64,000 bases of DNA from assembly GCA_002323795.1 (NCBI GenBank), contig DCPZ01000008.1:10961-74960 (forward strand). The letters are read 5' to 3'. Shown here one piece after another: positions 1 to 9,570 of the stretch (the first letter of the stretch is position 1; the number at the start of each line of letters is the position of its first letter). The position numbers were made by a program, and so were the translations under genes. The stretch is from Flavobacteriales bacterium UBA1531. GTDB lineage: Bacteria > Bacteroidota > Bacteroidia > Flavobacteriales_D > Sanyastnellaceae. Under the pieces are notes generated by a model. That model ran no database searches. It saw only the letters and a list, made by a program, of their open reading frames with translations, and had not been told where the DNA came from.

Positions 1-2003
1 CGCTGAGTCTTGAACTCTTTTCGTCGTTCAGCCGTTACAAATTGATTGGTGCCTAGCACACGATAAACGAAGCTGGAACGACCCAAAATCATGCCTTGGT
101 TGATCATTTGCTTGAACGGCTCATGGAAACCAATCGACTCAATGTCGAATAAAAATTTTGTCCAGAACCTTGAATACAAAAGATGACCCGTAGTGTGCTC
201 CGCACCACCGATGTAGAGGTCAACTGGGCCCCAATAGTCAGATTTTTCTCGGCTACAGAAGACCTCCTCGTTGAGGGGGTCCATGTACCGCAGGAAATAC
301 CAGCTAGACCCAGCCCATCCCGGCATGGTATTGAACTCCATGCGATCACCTTCAAAGACATTCCAGTCTTCCTTTCTCGCTCGCGCAAGGGGAGGTTCAC
401 CTTCTTCAGTGGGCAGGTAAGCGTCAACTTCTGGCAGCGTTACTTGTGTGCTTTCGATGAGCCTGGGGATTTCGTTTTCATAACAAATTGGGAACGGTTC
501 GCCCCAGTATCGTTGCCGGCTGAAAACAGCATCGCGCAGACGATAATTGATCTGCTTTGACCCAACACCCTTGGTTTCCAACATTTCGATTGCTGCCGGA
601 ATGCCTTCACTTCCAGTGAGGCCGTTTAGTGATTCTGAGTTGCAAAGTATTGCTGATTTCTCGGTAAAAACTGCCGTGTTCGTGTCCTTGCCTTCAAAAA
701 TCCCAGGGATCTGCAGGTCGAATGTTTTGGCAAATTTCCAATCCCGTTCATCGCCAGCAGGTACGGCCATGATAGCACCGGTCCCGTAACCAGCAAGTAC
801 ATAGTCTGCAATCCAGATAGGGATTTTTTTTCCTGTTAAAGGGTGGATGGCAGAAGCTCCGGTAGCACAACCAGTTACAGTTTGGTCACCAGCTCCTTGT
901 CGCTCGCGTTCGGATTTGAGTGAAGCGGCTTGCTGGTATTGTTCCACGGTATCTTTATGTCCAGGGATTGTGATTTCTGGAACTAGAGGATGCTCGGGTG
1001 CCAGAACCATGAAGCTCACACCGTAAAGCGTGTCTGGCCTTGTGGTGAAAACGGCCAATTGGTGGTTTGTTTCTGCAACATTAAAACGGACCTCTGCGCC
1101 TTGGCTTTGTCCTATCCAATTGCGCTGTGCCTCTTTGATGCTGTCTGTCCAATCTAAACCATCCAAGTCGTCCAAAAGACGCTTTGCGTATGCTGAAATG
1201 CGCATGATCCATTGCCGCATCCGCTTGCGATGCACGGGGTGCCCCCCTCGTTCACTGAGGCCATCTTTGACTTCATCATTGGCGAGTACCGTCCCGAGCG
1301 CAGGGCACCAGTTGACTTCACTATCCGCGAGGTAGGCCAATCTAAATTCCATGAGAATCTGAGATTTCGTGGAATCTGAGCAGTTCCTCCACTGGTCTGC
1401 TGAAAGTTGTCCGCCGAAATCGTCCCCCCACGGTGCTCGTATTTTTGGTGCGAGGTTTTCCCACCATTTTGAATCGGAAGCGAGGTGAACGCCGTCCAAT
1501 CCATTTGAGTCGAGTGCTTCAATAAGTTGTCGAATGGGCCTCGCTTTGTCCGCCTGGACATCGTACCAAGATTCGAATAATTGGCTGAAAATCCACTGGG
1601 TCCATCGGTAATATTTCGGATCACTCGTACGCACTTCTCGCGTCCAGTCATAACAGAAGCCCATCTGTTCGAGCTGTTCCCGATAACGTTTGATGTTGGT
1701 CTCTGTGGTAATCGCCGGATGTTGTCCTGTCTGAATGGCATATTGCTCAGCAGGAAGTCCAAAGCTGTCGTAGCCCATTGGATGCAGAACATTGAATCCC
1801 TGGTGCCTTTTGTAACGAGCAAACACATCGCTTGCTATATAGCCGAGTGGGTGCCCAACATGTAGACCCGCACCCGACGGATACGGGAACATATCGAGGA
1901 CGTAATACTTCGGTCGATTGGGGTCTTCTTCTACGCGGTATGCGTTGTCCGTTTTCCATTGCGCCTTCCAGCGTTCTTCGATGGCTTGAAAATCGTATTC
2001 CAT
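1..2003 (-). CDS. leuS: Leucine--tRNA ligase, C-terminal part beyond left edge
   Basis: Charges tRNA-Leu with leucine in the cytoplasm. Reading leftwards from ATG at 2003 gives about 667 residues without a stop before the window ends. The class I HIGH signature is visible as PSGAGLHVGHPLG near residue 42, followed by the GYDSFGLPAEQYA block typical of LeuRS. An editing-domain region with TTRPDTLYG and the GSSWYFLRYMDP segment of the catalytic core follow. The KMSKS loop and the anticodon-binding domain lie outside the window. The start is supported by homologous N-termini and by a -7 box 20 bases upstream. It is divergent from the deacetylase gene, with 75 bases between them. Identity is certain; only the far end is unseen. 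Confidence 0.97.
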   Translation of the reverse strand, partial: MEYDFQAIEERWKAQWKTDNAYRVEEDPNRPKYYVLDMFPYPSGAGLHVGHPLGYIASDVFARYKRHQGFNVLHPMGYDSFGLPAEQYAIQTGQHPAITTETNIKRYREQLEQMGFCYDWTREVRTSDPKYYRWTQWIFSQLFESWYDVQADKARPIRQLIEALDSNGLDGVHLASDSKWWENLAPKIRAPWGDDFGGQLSADQWRNCSDSTKSQILMEFRLAYLADSEVNWCPALGTVLANDEVKDGLSERGGHPVHRKRMRQWIMRISAYAKRLLDDLDGLDWTDSIKEAQRNWIGQSQGAEVRFNVAETNHQLAVFTTRPDTLYGVSFMVLAPEHPLVPEITIPGHKDTVEQYQQAASLKSERERQGAGDQTVTGCATGASAIHPLTGKKIPIWIADYVLAGYGTGAIMAVPAGDERDWKFAKTFDLQIPGIFEGKDTNTAVFTEKSAILCNSESLNGLTGSEGIPAAIEMLETKGVGSKQINYRLRDAVFSRQRYWGEPFPICYENEIPRLIESTQVTLPEVDAYLPTEEGEPPLARARKEDWNVFEGDRMEFNTMPGWAGSSWYFLRYMDPLNEEVFCSREKSDYWGPVDLYIGGAEHTTGHLLYSRFWTKFLFDIESIGFHEPFKQMINQGMILGRSSFVYRVLGTNQFVTAERRKEFKTQ

Positions 2004-2023
2004 GGGTATCTGCCTATTCGTTG

Positions 2024-2031
2024 CAAAGGTA
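2024..2031 (-). promoter_or_regulatory. -7 box of leuS promoter
   Basis: TACCTTTG on the minus strand, a perfect match to the Bacteroidota TAnnTTTG box. It ends 20 bases before the leuS ATG, so a leader of roughly 16 bases is expected. No convincing -33 TTG is seen. Confidence 0.65.
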
Positions 2032-2066
2032 CTCTTCGAATACGGGCATAAAATGACTTCGGCGAA

Positions 2067-2074
2067 TATCTTTG
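2067..2074 (+). promoter_or_regulatory. -7 box of deacetylase promoter, leaderless geometry
   Basis: TATCTTTG, a perfect TAnnTTTG match, ends exactly four bases before the GTG start at 2079. Transcription would begin at or one base before the start codon. It lies back to back with the leuS box. Confidence 0.6.
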
Positions 2075-2078
2075 TGCT

Positions 2079-2708
2079 GTGTATCTGAGCAAAACTCCCC
2101 CGCTTCTCAAGGCCATGGCATCGCAATTGATGTGGTCCGGTCCGGTTGAGGTAGATGGTCAACCTGCCGTCTATTTGACATTCGACGATGGACCACATCC
2201 AGAGATTACATCAGCGGTTTTGGATATTCTGGCTCAGAACGAAGTGCCTGCAACCTTTTTTTGTGTGGGACAAAACGTTGAGAAGCACCTTGACATTGTT
2301 GAGAGGATACGCGAAGAAGGCCATGAAATAGGCAATCATACCTACAGGCATGAATCAGGCTGGACAACGTCCAATTACCAATATCTAAAAAGCTACTCTC
2401 GTTGTCAGGAGCTTGTGAATGCGAAGTGGTTCCGACCACCTTATGGTAGAATTACCCGCTCACAGGCCTCTGCCCTTCAGAAGGAGACTCAAATCATCAT
2501 GTGGGACGTCTTGAGTGGTGATTTCGATGAAAACCGAACCGCAGAGATGTGCTATAATGATCTGCTGGTCAACACCCGTCCGGGCGCGATTGTCGTTTTT
2601 CACGATTCAATCAAAGCCGCTGATCGCATGCTCCCGCTCCTTCATGCTTACATAAGCTGGCTTCGGCAAGAAGGTTACACCTGCAGCTTACTTCCCGTCG
2701 CCGTCTGA
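2079..2708 (+). CDS. Polysaccharide deacetylase family protein (NodB/CE4 fold)
   Basis: Predicted metal-dependent deacetylase acting on N-acetylated polysaccharide, probably peptidoglycan or chitin-like substrate. The 209 residues carry the full CE4 motif set: TFDDGPHP (Asp36-Asp37), HTYRH (metal ligands His87 and His91), RPPYG at 119-123, WDVLSGDFD at 142-150 and VVFHDS with His175. No signal peptide is evident. The GTG start gives the MYLSKTP-type N-terminus usual in flavobacterial homologues, so I prefer it to ATG at 2115. The 3' end overlaps the convergent DUF349 gene by 21 bases. Substrate is not known from sequence. Confidence 0.88.
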   Translation: MYLSKTPPLLKAMASQLMWSGPVEVDGQPAVYLTFDDGPHPEITSAVLDILAQNEVPATFFCVGQNVEKHLDIVERIREEGHEIGNHTYRHESGWTTSNYQYLKSYSRCQELVNAKWFRPPYGRITRSQASALQKETQIIMWDVLSGDFDENRTAEMCYNDLLVNTRPGAIVVFHDSIKAADRMLPLLHAYISWLRQEGYTCSLLPVAV

Positions 2709-4430
2709 TTCAGAACTGCTTTCCTCTTCTGCTTTTTTTGCAGCGTTTCGCAACAAGGTTAATTTGGCTCGAATGTCCTCCATCTCATTGCGGTCCTCTT
2801 CCATGGACTTTTCATATTGAGCCCGAATGGTCTCCGCTCCTTTTCCTGTGAACCGTTCGATGTTCTCCTCTGTTTTGGTGACCCTCGTTTTGATCCGATC
2901 CATCTTTTCACGCAAAATTCGCTGCTCTCGGCGAATGTTTTGGGCGTCTGAACTGACCAAATGATCGATACGCTGCTTATACGTCTCCATTGCTCGTTCG
3001 GATTTCTGAGCGCTTAAAGCGTCGTAGTGCACATCCATGGCAGAACGGTAGGCGTTCATAATGGTGTCCAAGGACTTCCGTGGGATGAACCCGATTGCAT
3101 TCCATCGCACTGAAAAAGCTTTCAGTGCAGCCAAGTCATCTTTCCGATTTTCCGTGAGCTTAAAGGCTTTTATTTCGGCAATGAGGGCCTTCTTATCTCC
3201 TAAGTTTTTCTTCTCTTCTTCAAGTCTCCCGGCCATTTCCGCTTTGCGGGCTTTGAAAAACAAATCCTGTGTTTTTCGGAACTTGCTCCACAATTTTTGC
3301 TCTTCTCTCGGGGAACATGCCCCCACCTGTTTCCAAGCCTTTTGCAGGTCCATCATTTGAGGAGCAGTTTCCTTCCAATTGGTACTTTTGGCCAATTCCT
3401 GTGCTTTTTCAATCAGCGCAATTTTTTCTTCCTTAAATGCTTTGGTCGACTCCTTTTGATCGTCATAAAACAGCTGCTTCTTGGCGAAGAAGACGTCCGC
3501 CAATTCGCGAAATTGACTCCAAAGCACTTCATTTTGATCCTTGCCTGCGAACCCAGTTGTTTTCCATTCCTGTTGAAGCGCAATCACTTTTGCGGTAACG
3601 GCTTGCCATGCATCGTGACTTGCGGCGACTTCTTCGGCAACTATGGCACGCAGCTGCTCAATCAGTGCAGTTTTCTTTTCTGCATGGCCCTGGAAGCTGG
3701 CTTTTACCTGCTGATAGTGCTCTTTAACTTCATCAAAGACCGGGCGGACCATTCCGAAGAATACATCCGCCATTTCCTTGTAGTTTTCACGAGGAGAAGG
3801 CCCCACATCAAGCCATTGCTTTTGAATCACACGGGCTTCTTTTTGCCTTTCTTTTAGTGATTCAAGCGTGACCATGGCTTTGGCCTTTTCGATGAGCTCT
3901 TCCTTCTTTTTCTGATTGACTTTCAGGTCGTGCTCCTTGAGCTCCTTGTATATGTTGATGTTGTAGAAAAACTCATCTTGCAACCGATAATACTGGTCAT
4001 GAACTTCTTTGTGTCGATCTCCCGGCACCTCGCCAACGGTTCCCCATTCTTCTCGCACTTCATTGAACGCAACAAAAGCAGCACCAATGTTTTCCTCCTC
4101 TTGAATGGTGTGTCGAAGCCGCTCAAGCATGGCTTGCTTTTTTTCCAGATTGGAGCGTTGTTCCTCAGCGACGTGCTTGCGCCATTCTTTTTCTCTGGTT
4201 TTAAAGTGCGCGACGGCCTCTTCAAAGAGAGCTTCCTCTGGTGCAGGCGCATACTCAAAAACGTCCGAAGTATTCCCTTCGGCTGGGGTCCAATTTTCTC
4301 TCTGTTTTCGAACTTCCTCTTGAGTTAAGCTTCGAAATTCTTCCATTGCTGAGCGAATCTCTGCACGGATGCTTTCGAGGTCTTCTTGCCCAAGCAAGGA
4401 TTGGATGCGTTCTAATATCTCAGACCTCAT
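2688..4430 (-). CDS. DUF349 domain-containing coiled-coil protein
   Basis: A 580-residue, highly charged, mostly helical protein with no signal peptide or membrane segment. Five successive copies of the DUF349 unit can be picked out by the pattern W-x(2,3)-G-x-P/S-R followed by a Tyr/Phe-rich helix: around EEWGTVG, KQWLDVG, QEWKTTG, KAWKQVG and VRWNAIG. The extreme N-terminus and the Asp/Glu/Ser-rich C-terminus look disordered. The family is very common in Bacteroidota but its function is unknown; a structural or nucleic-acid-associated role is only a guess. It converges with the deacetylase gene and is divergent from recX, with no clear -7 box upstream. Confidence 0.88.
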   Translation of the reverse strand: MRSEILERIQSLLGQEDLESIRAEIRSAMEEFRSLTQEEVRKQRENWTPAEGNTSDVFEYAPAPEEALFEEAVAHFKTREKEWRKHVAEEQRSNLEKKQAMLERLRHTIQEEENIGAAFVAFNEVREEWGTVGEVPGDRHKEVHDQYYRLQDEFFYNINIYKELKEHDLKVNQKKKEELIEKAKAMVTLESLKERQKEARVIQKQWLDVGPSPRENYKEMADVFFGMVRPVFDEVKEHYQQVKASFQGHAEKKTALIEQLRAIVAEEVAASHDAWQAVTAKVIALQQEWKTTGFAGKDQNEVLWSQFRELADVFFAKKQLFYDDQKESTKAFKEEKIALIEKAQELAKSTNWKETAPQMMDLQKAWKQVGACSPREEQKLWSKFRKTQDLFFKARKAEMAGRLEEEKKNLGDKKALIAEIKAFKLTENRKDDLAALKAFSVRWNAIGFIPRKSLDTIMNAYRSAMDVHYDALSAQKSERAMETYKQRIDHLVSSDAQNIRREQRILREKMDRIKTRVTKTEENIERFTGKGAETIRAQYEKSMEEDRNEMEDIRAKLTLLRNAAKKAEEESSSESDGDGK

Positions 4431-4487
4431 CGGTCACGTATTTAAAATTCTGGACTACAAATATCGGTTAAACCCTTGTTTTGACGC

Positions 4488-4495
4488 TATTTTCG
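4488..4495 (+). promoter_or_regulatory. Possible -7 box of recX promoter
   Basis: TATTTTCG, one mismatch from TAnnTTTG but matching the TAnnTTCG variant seen before holB and others in this window. It lies 20 bases before the recX ATG. Confidence 0.4.
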
Positions 4496-4515
4496 AACAA
4501 ATTCAAGTCCAAAAA

Positions 4516-4953
4516 ATGGAAGAATGGCTGAATAAGATGCGGAAATGGTGTTCCATTCGTGAGCGTTGTGAACAAGATGTTCGAACCAAAATGAAGAATG
4601 CTGGTGTCACTGAAACTGAGCTGCATCAGGTGATTGCGAGGTTAATCGAGGAAGAATTCATGTCGGAGAGGCGATTTTTGGAATCTTATATCCGGACGCA
4701 CATCGAGTACAAAGGCTGGGGTCCACACAAGATTGTAAATGGTCTGAAAATCAAAGGTTTTGATTCTTCTAGTGCTTGGGACGCAGTAAATTCTTGGGAT
4801 CAAAAGGCATTTGAGCGTGCCTTGAGCCGGTTGTTGGAGCGCAGAGCTGGTGAATGGAAGGAAAATCGTGAGCGCGTGATTCGGTTTCTGGTCTCACGAG
4901 GTTATCGAATGGAAGACATCTTGCGACAAGGAGCAACTTTGGAACAGGGGTGA
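4516..4953 (+). CDS. recX: RecX family regulatory protein
   Basis: Small helical protein of 145 residues expected to modulate RecA filaments. The family pattern is visible: an N-terminal KWCSIRERCEQDVRTKM segment, then LIEEEFMSERRFLESYIR, then the WGPHKI and IKGF segments of the three-helix repeats, and a C-terminal LVSRGYRMEDI. The reading frame stays open upstream to 4369, but that extension runs into the DUF349 gene and is not conserved, so ATG 4516 is chosen. prfB follows 17 bases later and has its own promoter box just after the recX stop. No recA is in view. Confidence 0.85.
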   Translation: MEEWLNKMRKWCSIRERCEQDVRTKMKNAGVTETELHQVIARLIEEEFMSERRFLESYIRTHIEYKGWGPHKIVNGLKIKGFDSSSAWDAVNSWDQKAFERALSRLLERRAGEWKENRERVIRFLVSRGYRMEDILRQGATLEQG

Positions 4954-4955
4954 AT

Positions 4956-4963
4956 TAACTTTG
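4956..4963 (+). promoter_or_regulatory. -7 box of prfB promoter, near-leaderless
   Basis: TAACTTTG, a perfect match, starts three bases after the recX stop and ends seven bases before the prfB ATG. A leader of about three or four bases is predicted, which leaves no room for a ribosome-binding site. Confidence 0.6.
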
Positions 4964-4970
4964 TGCACAC

Positions 4971-6074
4971 ATGATTACGATTGATCAAATAAATGGGTTG
5001 AGAAAACGCATTGAAGATTTAAGGGGTTATTTATCCATTGACGAGAAGGCCATTGAAATCGCCGAGGAGGAAAAGCGCACGCAGGATCCGAATTTTTGGA
5101 CGAATTCAAAAGAAGCGGAACTGGTCATGAAGCGAATCAGAACCCTCAAAACGTGGACAGGCAGTTTCAATGATTGCATGGGATCTCTGGATGATGCCCA
5201 AGTTCTATTCGAGTTTTTCAAGGCAGGAGAGGCGGAAGAAGCGGAATTTAATTCAGCATTTGAAGTAGCAACGAAGTCTGTTGAGGAGCTGGAATTTAAA
5301 AACATGCTCAGCGCAGAAGAAGATAACCTCAACGCAGTGATGCAAATCACTTCTGGCGCAGGTGGCACGGAGAGTTGTGATTGGGCTTCCATGTTGATGC
5401 GCATGTATCGGATGTACGGCGATCGTGCAGGCTTCAAGATCAAAGAACTTGACATGCAAGAGGGTGATGTCGCCGGAATCAAACAAGTTACCTTGGAGTT
5501 TGATGGTGACTTTGCCTTTGGAATGCTCAAAGGAGAAAATGGCGTGCACCGACTTGTTCGCATCAGTCCGTTTGATAGCCAAGCCCGTCGGCACACCTCA
5601 TTTGTCTCTGTCTATGTCTATCCACTTGTGGATGATTCCATTGAGATTGAGGTGAATCCGGCAGACATTTCATGGGATACCTTTCGATCGGGGGGAGCTG
5701 GAGGTCAGAATGTCAACAAAGTTGAGACCGGTGTTCGTCTCCGTCACGCGCCGACGGGCATCGTCATTGACAATACAGAAACCCGATCACAGCTCGGCAA
5801 TAAAGAGAAAGCTATGCAGCTTCTCAAATCTCAACTTTTCGAGATGGAGAGGGCTCGCAGAAACGAAGCGCGGGCTGAGATTGAAGCTGGAAAGAAAAAA
5901 ATCGAATGGGGTTCGCAGATCCGCTCATACGTGATGCAACCGTACAAAATGATCAAGGATGTCCGAACCAGTTACGAGACTTCAAATGTAGAAGCAGTGA
6001 TGAATGGAGACCTTGAAGGCTTTCTCAAAGCGTATTTGATGCAAGCTGGATCTGGCGCGAAAAACGCAGAATAA
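4971..6074 (+). CDS. prfB: Peptide chain release factor 2
   Basis: Terminates translation at UGA and UAA. The 367-residue protein has the stop-recognition tripeptide SPF at 199-201 and the catalytic GGQ at 244-246 within [11 protein letters not shown]. The frame is continuous from the ATG. There is no in-frame TGA near codon 25 and hence no autoregulatory +1 frameshift of the Escherichia coli type. The length is normal for the family without counting any shift. fumC follows 28 bases downstream with no promoter visible, so the two may share a transcript. Confidence 0.97.
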   Translation: MITIDQINGLRKRIEDLRGYLSIDEKAIEIAEEEKRTQDPNFWTNSKEAELVMKRIRTLKTWTGSFNDCMGSLDDAQVLFEFFKAGEAEEAEFNSAFEVATKSVEELEFKNMLSAEEDNLNAVMQITSGAGGTESCDWASMLMRMYRMYGDRAGFKIKELDMQEGDVAGIKQVTLEFDGDFAFGMLKGENGVHRLVRISPFDSQARRHTSFVSVYVYPLVDDSIEIEVNPADISWDTFRSGGAGGQNVNKVETGVRLRHAPTGIVIDNTETRSQLGNKEKAMQLLKSQLFEMERARRNEARAEIEAGKKKIEWGSQIRSYVMQPYKMIKDVRTSYETSNVEAVMNGDLEGFLKAYLMQAGSGAKNAE

Positions 6075-6102
6075 TGCATCCATCCTCCCGAAAATCCAAC
6101 CC

Positions 6103-7500
6103 ATGAATTCATTTCGCATTGAAAAGGACACCATTGGCGAAGTCAAGGTGCCAAAACAAGCCCTCTGGGGTCCGCAAACCGAGCGTTCGCGCAACAACTT
6201 TAAAATTGGTCCCGTGGCATCAATGCCCATGGAGGTGGTCAGGGCCTTTGCCTATTTGAAAAAGGCGGCTGCTCTGACCAATGCAGAATTGGGTGGGTTG
6301 GATGTGAAGAAGCGCGATTTGATTGCTGCGGCATGCGAAGAAATCATCGACGGCAAATGGGATGAGCAATTTCCCTTGGTCGTCTGGCAAACCGGTTCAG
6401 GAACCCAATCCAACATGAACGTGAACGAAGTGGTCGCCAACCGAGCGCATCAGCTCAATGGGGGAACTGTTGGGGAGGGTGAGCGCCCCGTTCACCCGAA
6501 TGATGACGTCAATAAGTCCCAGTCATCCAACGATACGTTCCCAACAGCGATGCACATTGCTTCTTACCGCATGATTTTGGAGACGACCATTCCGGGGGTT
6601 GAGAAGCTCAGGGATGCCCTGGAAGTGAAGTCAAAAACATTTTCGGAGGTCGTCAAGATTGGCCGGACGCACTTGATGGATGCCACGCCATTGACTTTGG
6701 GACAGGAGTTTGGGGGGTACGTTGCGCAGCTCAATTACGGTTTGAATGCGTTGCGCAATTCGTTAGCTCATTTGGCTGAGTTGGCATTGGGGGGAACTGC
6801 GGTAGGTACGGGCATAAATACGCCGGAGGGTTATGCAGAACGGGTTGCAGCTCACATTGCCACATTGACGGGACATCCGTTCGTAACCGCGGGTAATAAA
6901 TTTGAGGCACTTGCGGCACACGACGCCATCGTCGAGTCACATGGAGCGCTCAAGCAGCTGGCTGTTTCGCTGAACAAAATTGGGAACGATATTCGATTGA
7001 TGGCATCAGGCCCAAGGTCTGGCATCGGTGAAATTATCATTCCGGCCAATGAACCCGGTTCAAGCATCATGCCCGGAAAAGTCAACCCAACGCAATGTGA
7101 GGCACTCACAATGGTCTGTGCTCAGGTGATTGGAAATGATGTTGCCATTGCTTTGGGGGGCGCTCAGGGCCATTATGAACTGAACGTATTCAAACCCATG
7201 ATGGCTAGAAACATTTTGGAAAGTGCTCAGCTCATTGGAGACGCTTGTGCATCCTTTAGCAAGCATTGCGTCGAAGGCATTGAGCCTAATTACGAGCGCA
7301 TCGAAGAATTGGTGCAGAATAGTCTGATGCTCGTGACAGCGCTCAACACTAAAATCGGTTATTACAAAGCTGCAGAAATTGCAAACAAAGCCCACGCAGA
7401 GGGAACCACCTTGAAGGCTGCTGCACTTTCAACGGGCTATTTATCCGAGTCGGAGTACGATGCTTGGGTGGTGCCCGCGGAAATGACAGGCCGTCACTGA
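6103..7500 (+). CDS. fumC: Fumarate hydratase class II
   Basis: Interconverts fumarate and malate in the citric acid cycle, as a cytoplasmic homotetramer. The 465-residue protein has [14 protein letters not shown] near residue 103, the SSNDTFPTA block near 144, [12 protein letters not shown] near 187, and the mobile catalytic loop [11 protein letters not shown] near residue 320. All fumarase/aspartase superfamily signatures are intact and no iron-sulfur cluster is needed. Start ATG 6103 gives the conserved [14 protein letters not shown]-terminus. The gene converges on manC, with only 20 bases between the stops. Confidence 0.97.
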   Translation: MNSFRIEKDTIGEVKVPKQALWGPQTERSRNNFKIGPVASMPMEVVRAFAYLKKAAALTNAELGGLDVKKRDLIAAACEEIIDGKWDEQFPLVVWQTGSGTQSNMNVNEVVANRAHQLNGGTVGEGERPVHPNDDVNKSQSSNDTFPTAMHIASYRMILETTIPGVEKLRDALEVKSKTFSEVVKIGRTHLMDATPLTLGQEFGGYVAQLNYGLNALRNSLAHLAELALGGTAVGTGINTPEGYAERVAAHIATLTGHPFVTAGNKFEALAAHDAIVESHGALKQLAVSLNKIGNDIRLMASGPRSGIGEIIIPANEPGSSIMPGKVNPTQCEALTMVCAQVIGNDVAIALGGAQGHYELNVFKPMMARNILESAQLIGDACASFSKHCVEGIEPNYERIEELVQNSLMLVTALNTKIGYYKAAEIANKAHAEGTTLKAAALSTGYLSESEYDAWVVPAEMTGRH

Positions 7501-7520
7501 GTAAATTAGTCTGAGCTGTC

Positions 7521-8624
7521 TCAGCGTGTTTTTCGCGTTTTCATCTCCGTAACCAGTTGCTTGATCCACTGCTCTTCTGATTTGGGGCAAATCAACAGAG
7601 CATCGTTTGTGTCAACGACGATGAAGTCATTTAACCCTCGGATGGCGACCAGTTTTTTTGCCTCTGCAGCATCCGTCGCCACGACATTACCTGCCGCGTC
7701 GTGAGCCCAGAGTTCAGCGCCGGTTGTCCCGTTACCTTGCTCGTCCAAAGCAAGCTTTTCGTGCAATGACCCCCACGTACCCAGATCACTCCACCCGAAA
7801 TCAGATAAAACAACAGCCACATTCGGAGCTTTTTCCATGATACCATAGTCGATCGAAATGTTCTCGCAATCGCCATAGATCAATTGAATCGCGGATTTTT
7901 CCCCGGGAGTTGAAAACGCTCGCGCACGTTCTTGGAAAAGATCTTGCATCTCAGGCAAATGCTTTTCAAAAGCAGTGGTGATGTTTTGGAGGCTCCAAAT
8001 GAAAATTCCTGAATTCCAGTAGAAGTCCCCGGAGGCAATGAACTGTTCGGCCAATTCTCGCTGTGGTTTTTCAGTAAACGTTTTGACCGAGCGAATGCGT
8101 CCGTCTCCCGCGTCGGGGAGATCTTCGAATTGGATGTAACCGTAACCTGTATCAGGACGTGAGGGCTTGATTCCCAAAGTCACAAGTTGATTGGTACTTA
8201 AACTATGTTGCGCAGCGACTTGAACGATTTCAATAAAATCATCTTCTTTTAAAATGAGATGATCTGATGGCGCGACAATCATCACCGCCTCGGACGCACG
8301 ATCACCGGATTTGTTGGCCACCCAGTGGTTGGCATATGCAATGCAAGGAGCAGTATTTCTCATGAATGGCTCGCACAGGACATTTTCTGCTGGCAGCTGC
8401 TCCAAGTGTTCATGGACCAATCCGCGATAACGCTCTTGGGTGACGACTACGATGTTCTCATTGGGGACCATTCGACTGAGGCGATCGTACGTCATTTGAA
8501 TCAAGGACCGACCGGTACCGAGTATGTCCAGGAATTGTTTGGGCTGCGTTTCACGGCTCATGGGCCAAAAGCGGCTTCCAATGCCACCAGCCATAATAAC
8601 AGCGTAAGTGTTCGAGTTTTTCAA
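7521..8624 (-). CDS. manC: Mannose-1-phosphate guanylyltransferase
   Basis: Makes GDP-mannose from mannose-1-phosphate and GTP, for surface polysaccharide and LPS sugars. The 367-residue protein has the nucleotidyltransferase loop MAGGIGSRFWPMS at 11-23, QPKQF at 28-32 and the FTEKP active-site segment. It lacks the C-terminal isomerase domain found in bifunctional proteobacterial enzymes, as usual in Bacteroidota. The start is TTG at 8624, since no ATG or GTG precedes the conserved AVIMAGG. Upstream about 185 bases separate it from mlaE, and I recognise nothing there beyond the mlaE box. It fits the glycan genes at 41-45 kb by function, not by location. Confidence 0.92.
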   Translation of the reverse strand: MKNSNTYAVIMAGGIGSRFWPMSRETQPKQFLDILGTGRSLIQMTYDRLSRMVPNENIVVVTQERYRGLVHEHLEQLPAENVLCEPFMRNTAPCIAYANHWVANKSGDRASEAVMIVAPSDHLILKEDDFIEIVQVAAQHSLSTNQLVTLGIKPSRPDTGYGYIQFEDLPDAGDGRIRSVKTFTEKPQRELAEQFIASGDFYWNSGIFIWSLQNITTAFEKHLPEMQDLFQERARAFSTPGEKSAIQLIYGDCENISIDYGIMEKAPNVAVVLSDFGWSDLGTWGSLHEKLALDEQGNGTTGAELWAHDAAGNVVATDAAEAKKLVAIRGLNDFIVVDTNDALLICPKSEEQWIKQLVTEMKTRKTR

Positions 8625-8809
8625 ATCAAGGTTGTGTTAACGGCAATGAATTTTGGGTAGAAACACAGGACCATTGCGGACAATCGCATTTTTGAGTTCT
8701 TCGCTGATTTTGACAGCCGCAGAGCAATAATCCCATGCAAAGCATTGCGACCGTGTATAACGTGTGTTTTCGCCCCTCCATTGCAAGCAAAAATAAGGCG
8801 CTCAACGTT

Positions 8810-8817
8810 TAACTTAG
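8810..8817 (+). promoter_or_regulatory. -7 box of mlaE promoter, leaderless geometry
   Basis: TAACTTAG, one mismatch from TAnnTTTG, ends exactly four bases before the mlaE ATG. The identical spacing at many genes here supports it despite the mismatch. Confidence 0.5.
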
Positions 8818-8821
8818 CCGC

Positions 8822-9559
8822 ATGCGCTGGATGTTTCATGTAGGGCGTTACATGCAATTGTTGACGAAGAGCTTTCGCAAGCCTGAAAAAGGGCGGATGT
8901 TCAGAGATCTTTTTGTCCAAGAATTGGAGTCGATTGGCATCCAGTCAGTGGGTATTGTAGCATTGCTTAGCTTATTCATGGGAGCCGTAATCTGCTTGCA
9001 AACAGCACATCAAATTGGTGGTTGGATTCCTGCTTACACGATTGGCTTTACAGTACGTCAAACAATGATTTTGGAGTTTTCACCGACACTGATACCTGTC
9101 ATTCTTGCAGGAAAGGTGGGGTCCAATATTGCTTCACAATTGGGAAGCATGCGGGTGACAGAAGAAATTGACGCGCTGGAAATCATGGGTGTAAACAGCG
9201 CGAGTCATTTGATCCTGCCCAAGATTTTAGCCGGTGTATTAATTGTTCCTTTTTTGGTGATTCTCAGCATGGTACTTGGTGTGGGCGCAGGGGCTTGGAT
9301 TGGGGTAGCAACTGGCGTGAGCACGCTCGCAGACTTCGAATACGGCATGCAAGTAGATTTTCGGGTTTTCGATGTTTCGTATGCGCTCATCAAGACAGTC
9401 ATTTTTGGATTTATCCTGACGAGCGTATCTGCATACCACGGTTATTACGCCTCGGGCGGTCCCATTGAAGTTGGACGCTCGAGTACACGAGCAGTTGTAT
9501 GGTCAGTCGTCATCATCATGGTTTCAAACTTGATCATCACCCAAATGCTGTTGAACTAA
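8822..9559 (+). CDS. mlaE: MlaE-family lipid ABC transporter permease
   Basis: Inner-membrane permease of the Mla/MCE phospholipid transport family (DUF140). The 245 residues contain an N-terminal amphipathic region, then about five hydrophobic segments. The conserved LEFSPTLIPVILAGKVG and LGSMRVTEEIDALEIMG blocks, in which the latter forms the cytoplasmic coupling helix, lie at about 90-125. The ATPase mlaF starts 12 bases downstream. No MCE substrate-binding protein (MlaD) is seen next to them in this window, so it is probably encoded elsewhere. Confidence 0.93.
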   Translation: MRWMFHVGRYMQLLTKSFRKPEKGRMFRDLFVQELESIGIQSVGIVALLSLFMGAVICLQTAHQIGGWIPAYTIGFTVRQTMILEFSPTLIPVILAGKVGSNIASQLGSMRVTEEIDALEIMGVNSASHLILPKILAGVLIVPFLVILSMVLGVGAGAWIGVATGVSTLADFEYGMQVDFRVFDVSYALIKTVIFGFILTSVSAYHGYYASGGPIEVGRSSTRAVVWSVVIIMVSNLIITQMLLN

Positions 9560-9570
9560 AGGGCGAGCGA

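Noticed and set aside
1154..1828. Long open frame of 224 codons on the minus strand inside leuS
   Set aside because: It is an alternative frame of the leuS coding strand, which translates cleanly as LeuRS in another frame throughout; the shadow has no family features.
3297..3857. Open frame of 186 codons on the plus strand inside the DUF349 gene
   Set aside because: The Phe/Leu-rich translation comes from reading the reverse of a Lys/Glu-rich coiled-coil gene; the DUF349 frame explains the region.
4971..5060. Programmed frameshift site in prfB
   Set aside because: No in-frame TGA and no slippery CTTTGA are present; the frame is continuous.
7511..7524. Small hairpin CTGAG-CTGT-CTCAG between fumC and manC as a terminator
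   Set aside because: Only a five-base stem, partly inside the manC coding end, with a weak T-run; too weak to call.
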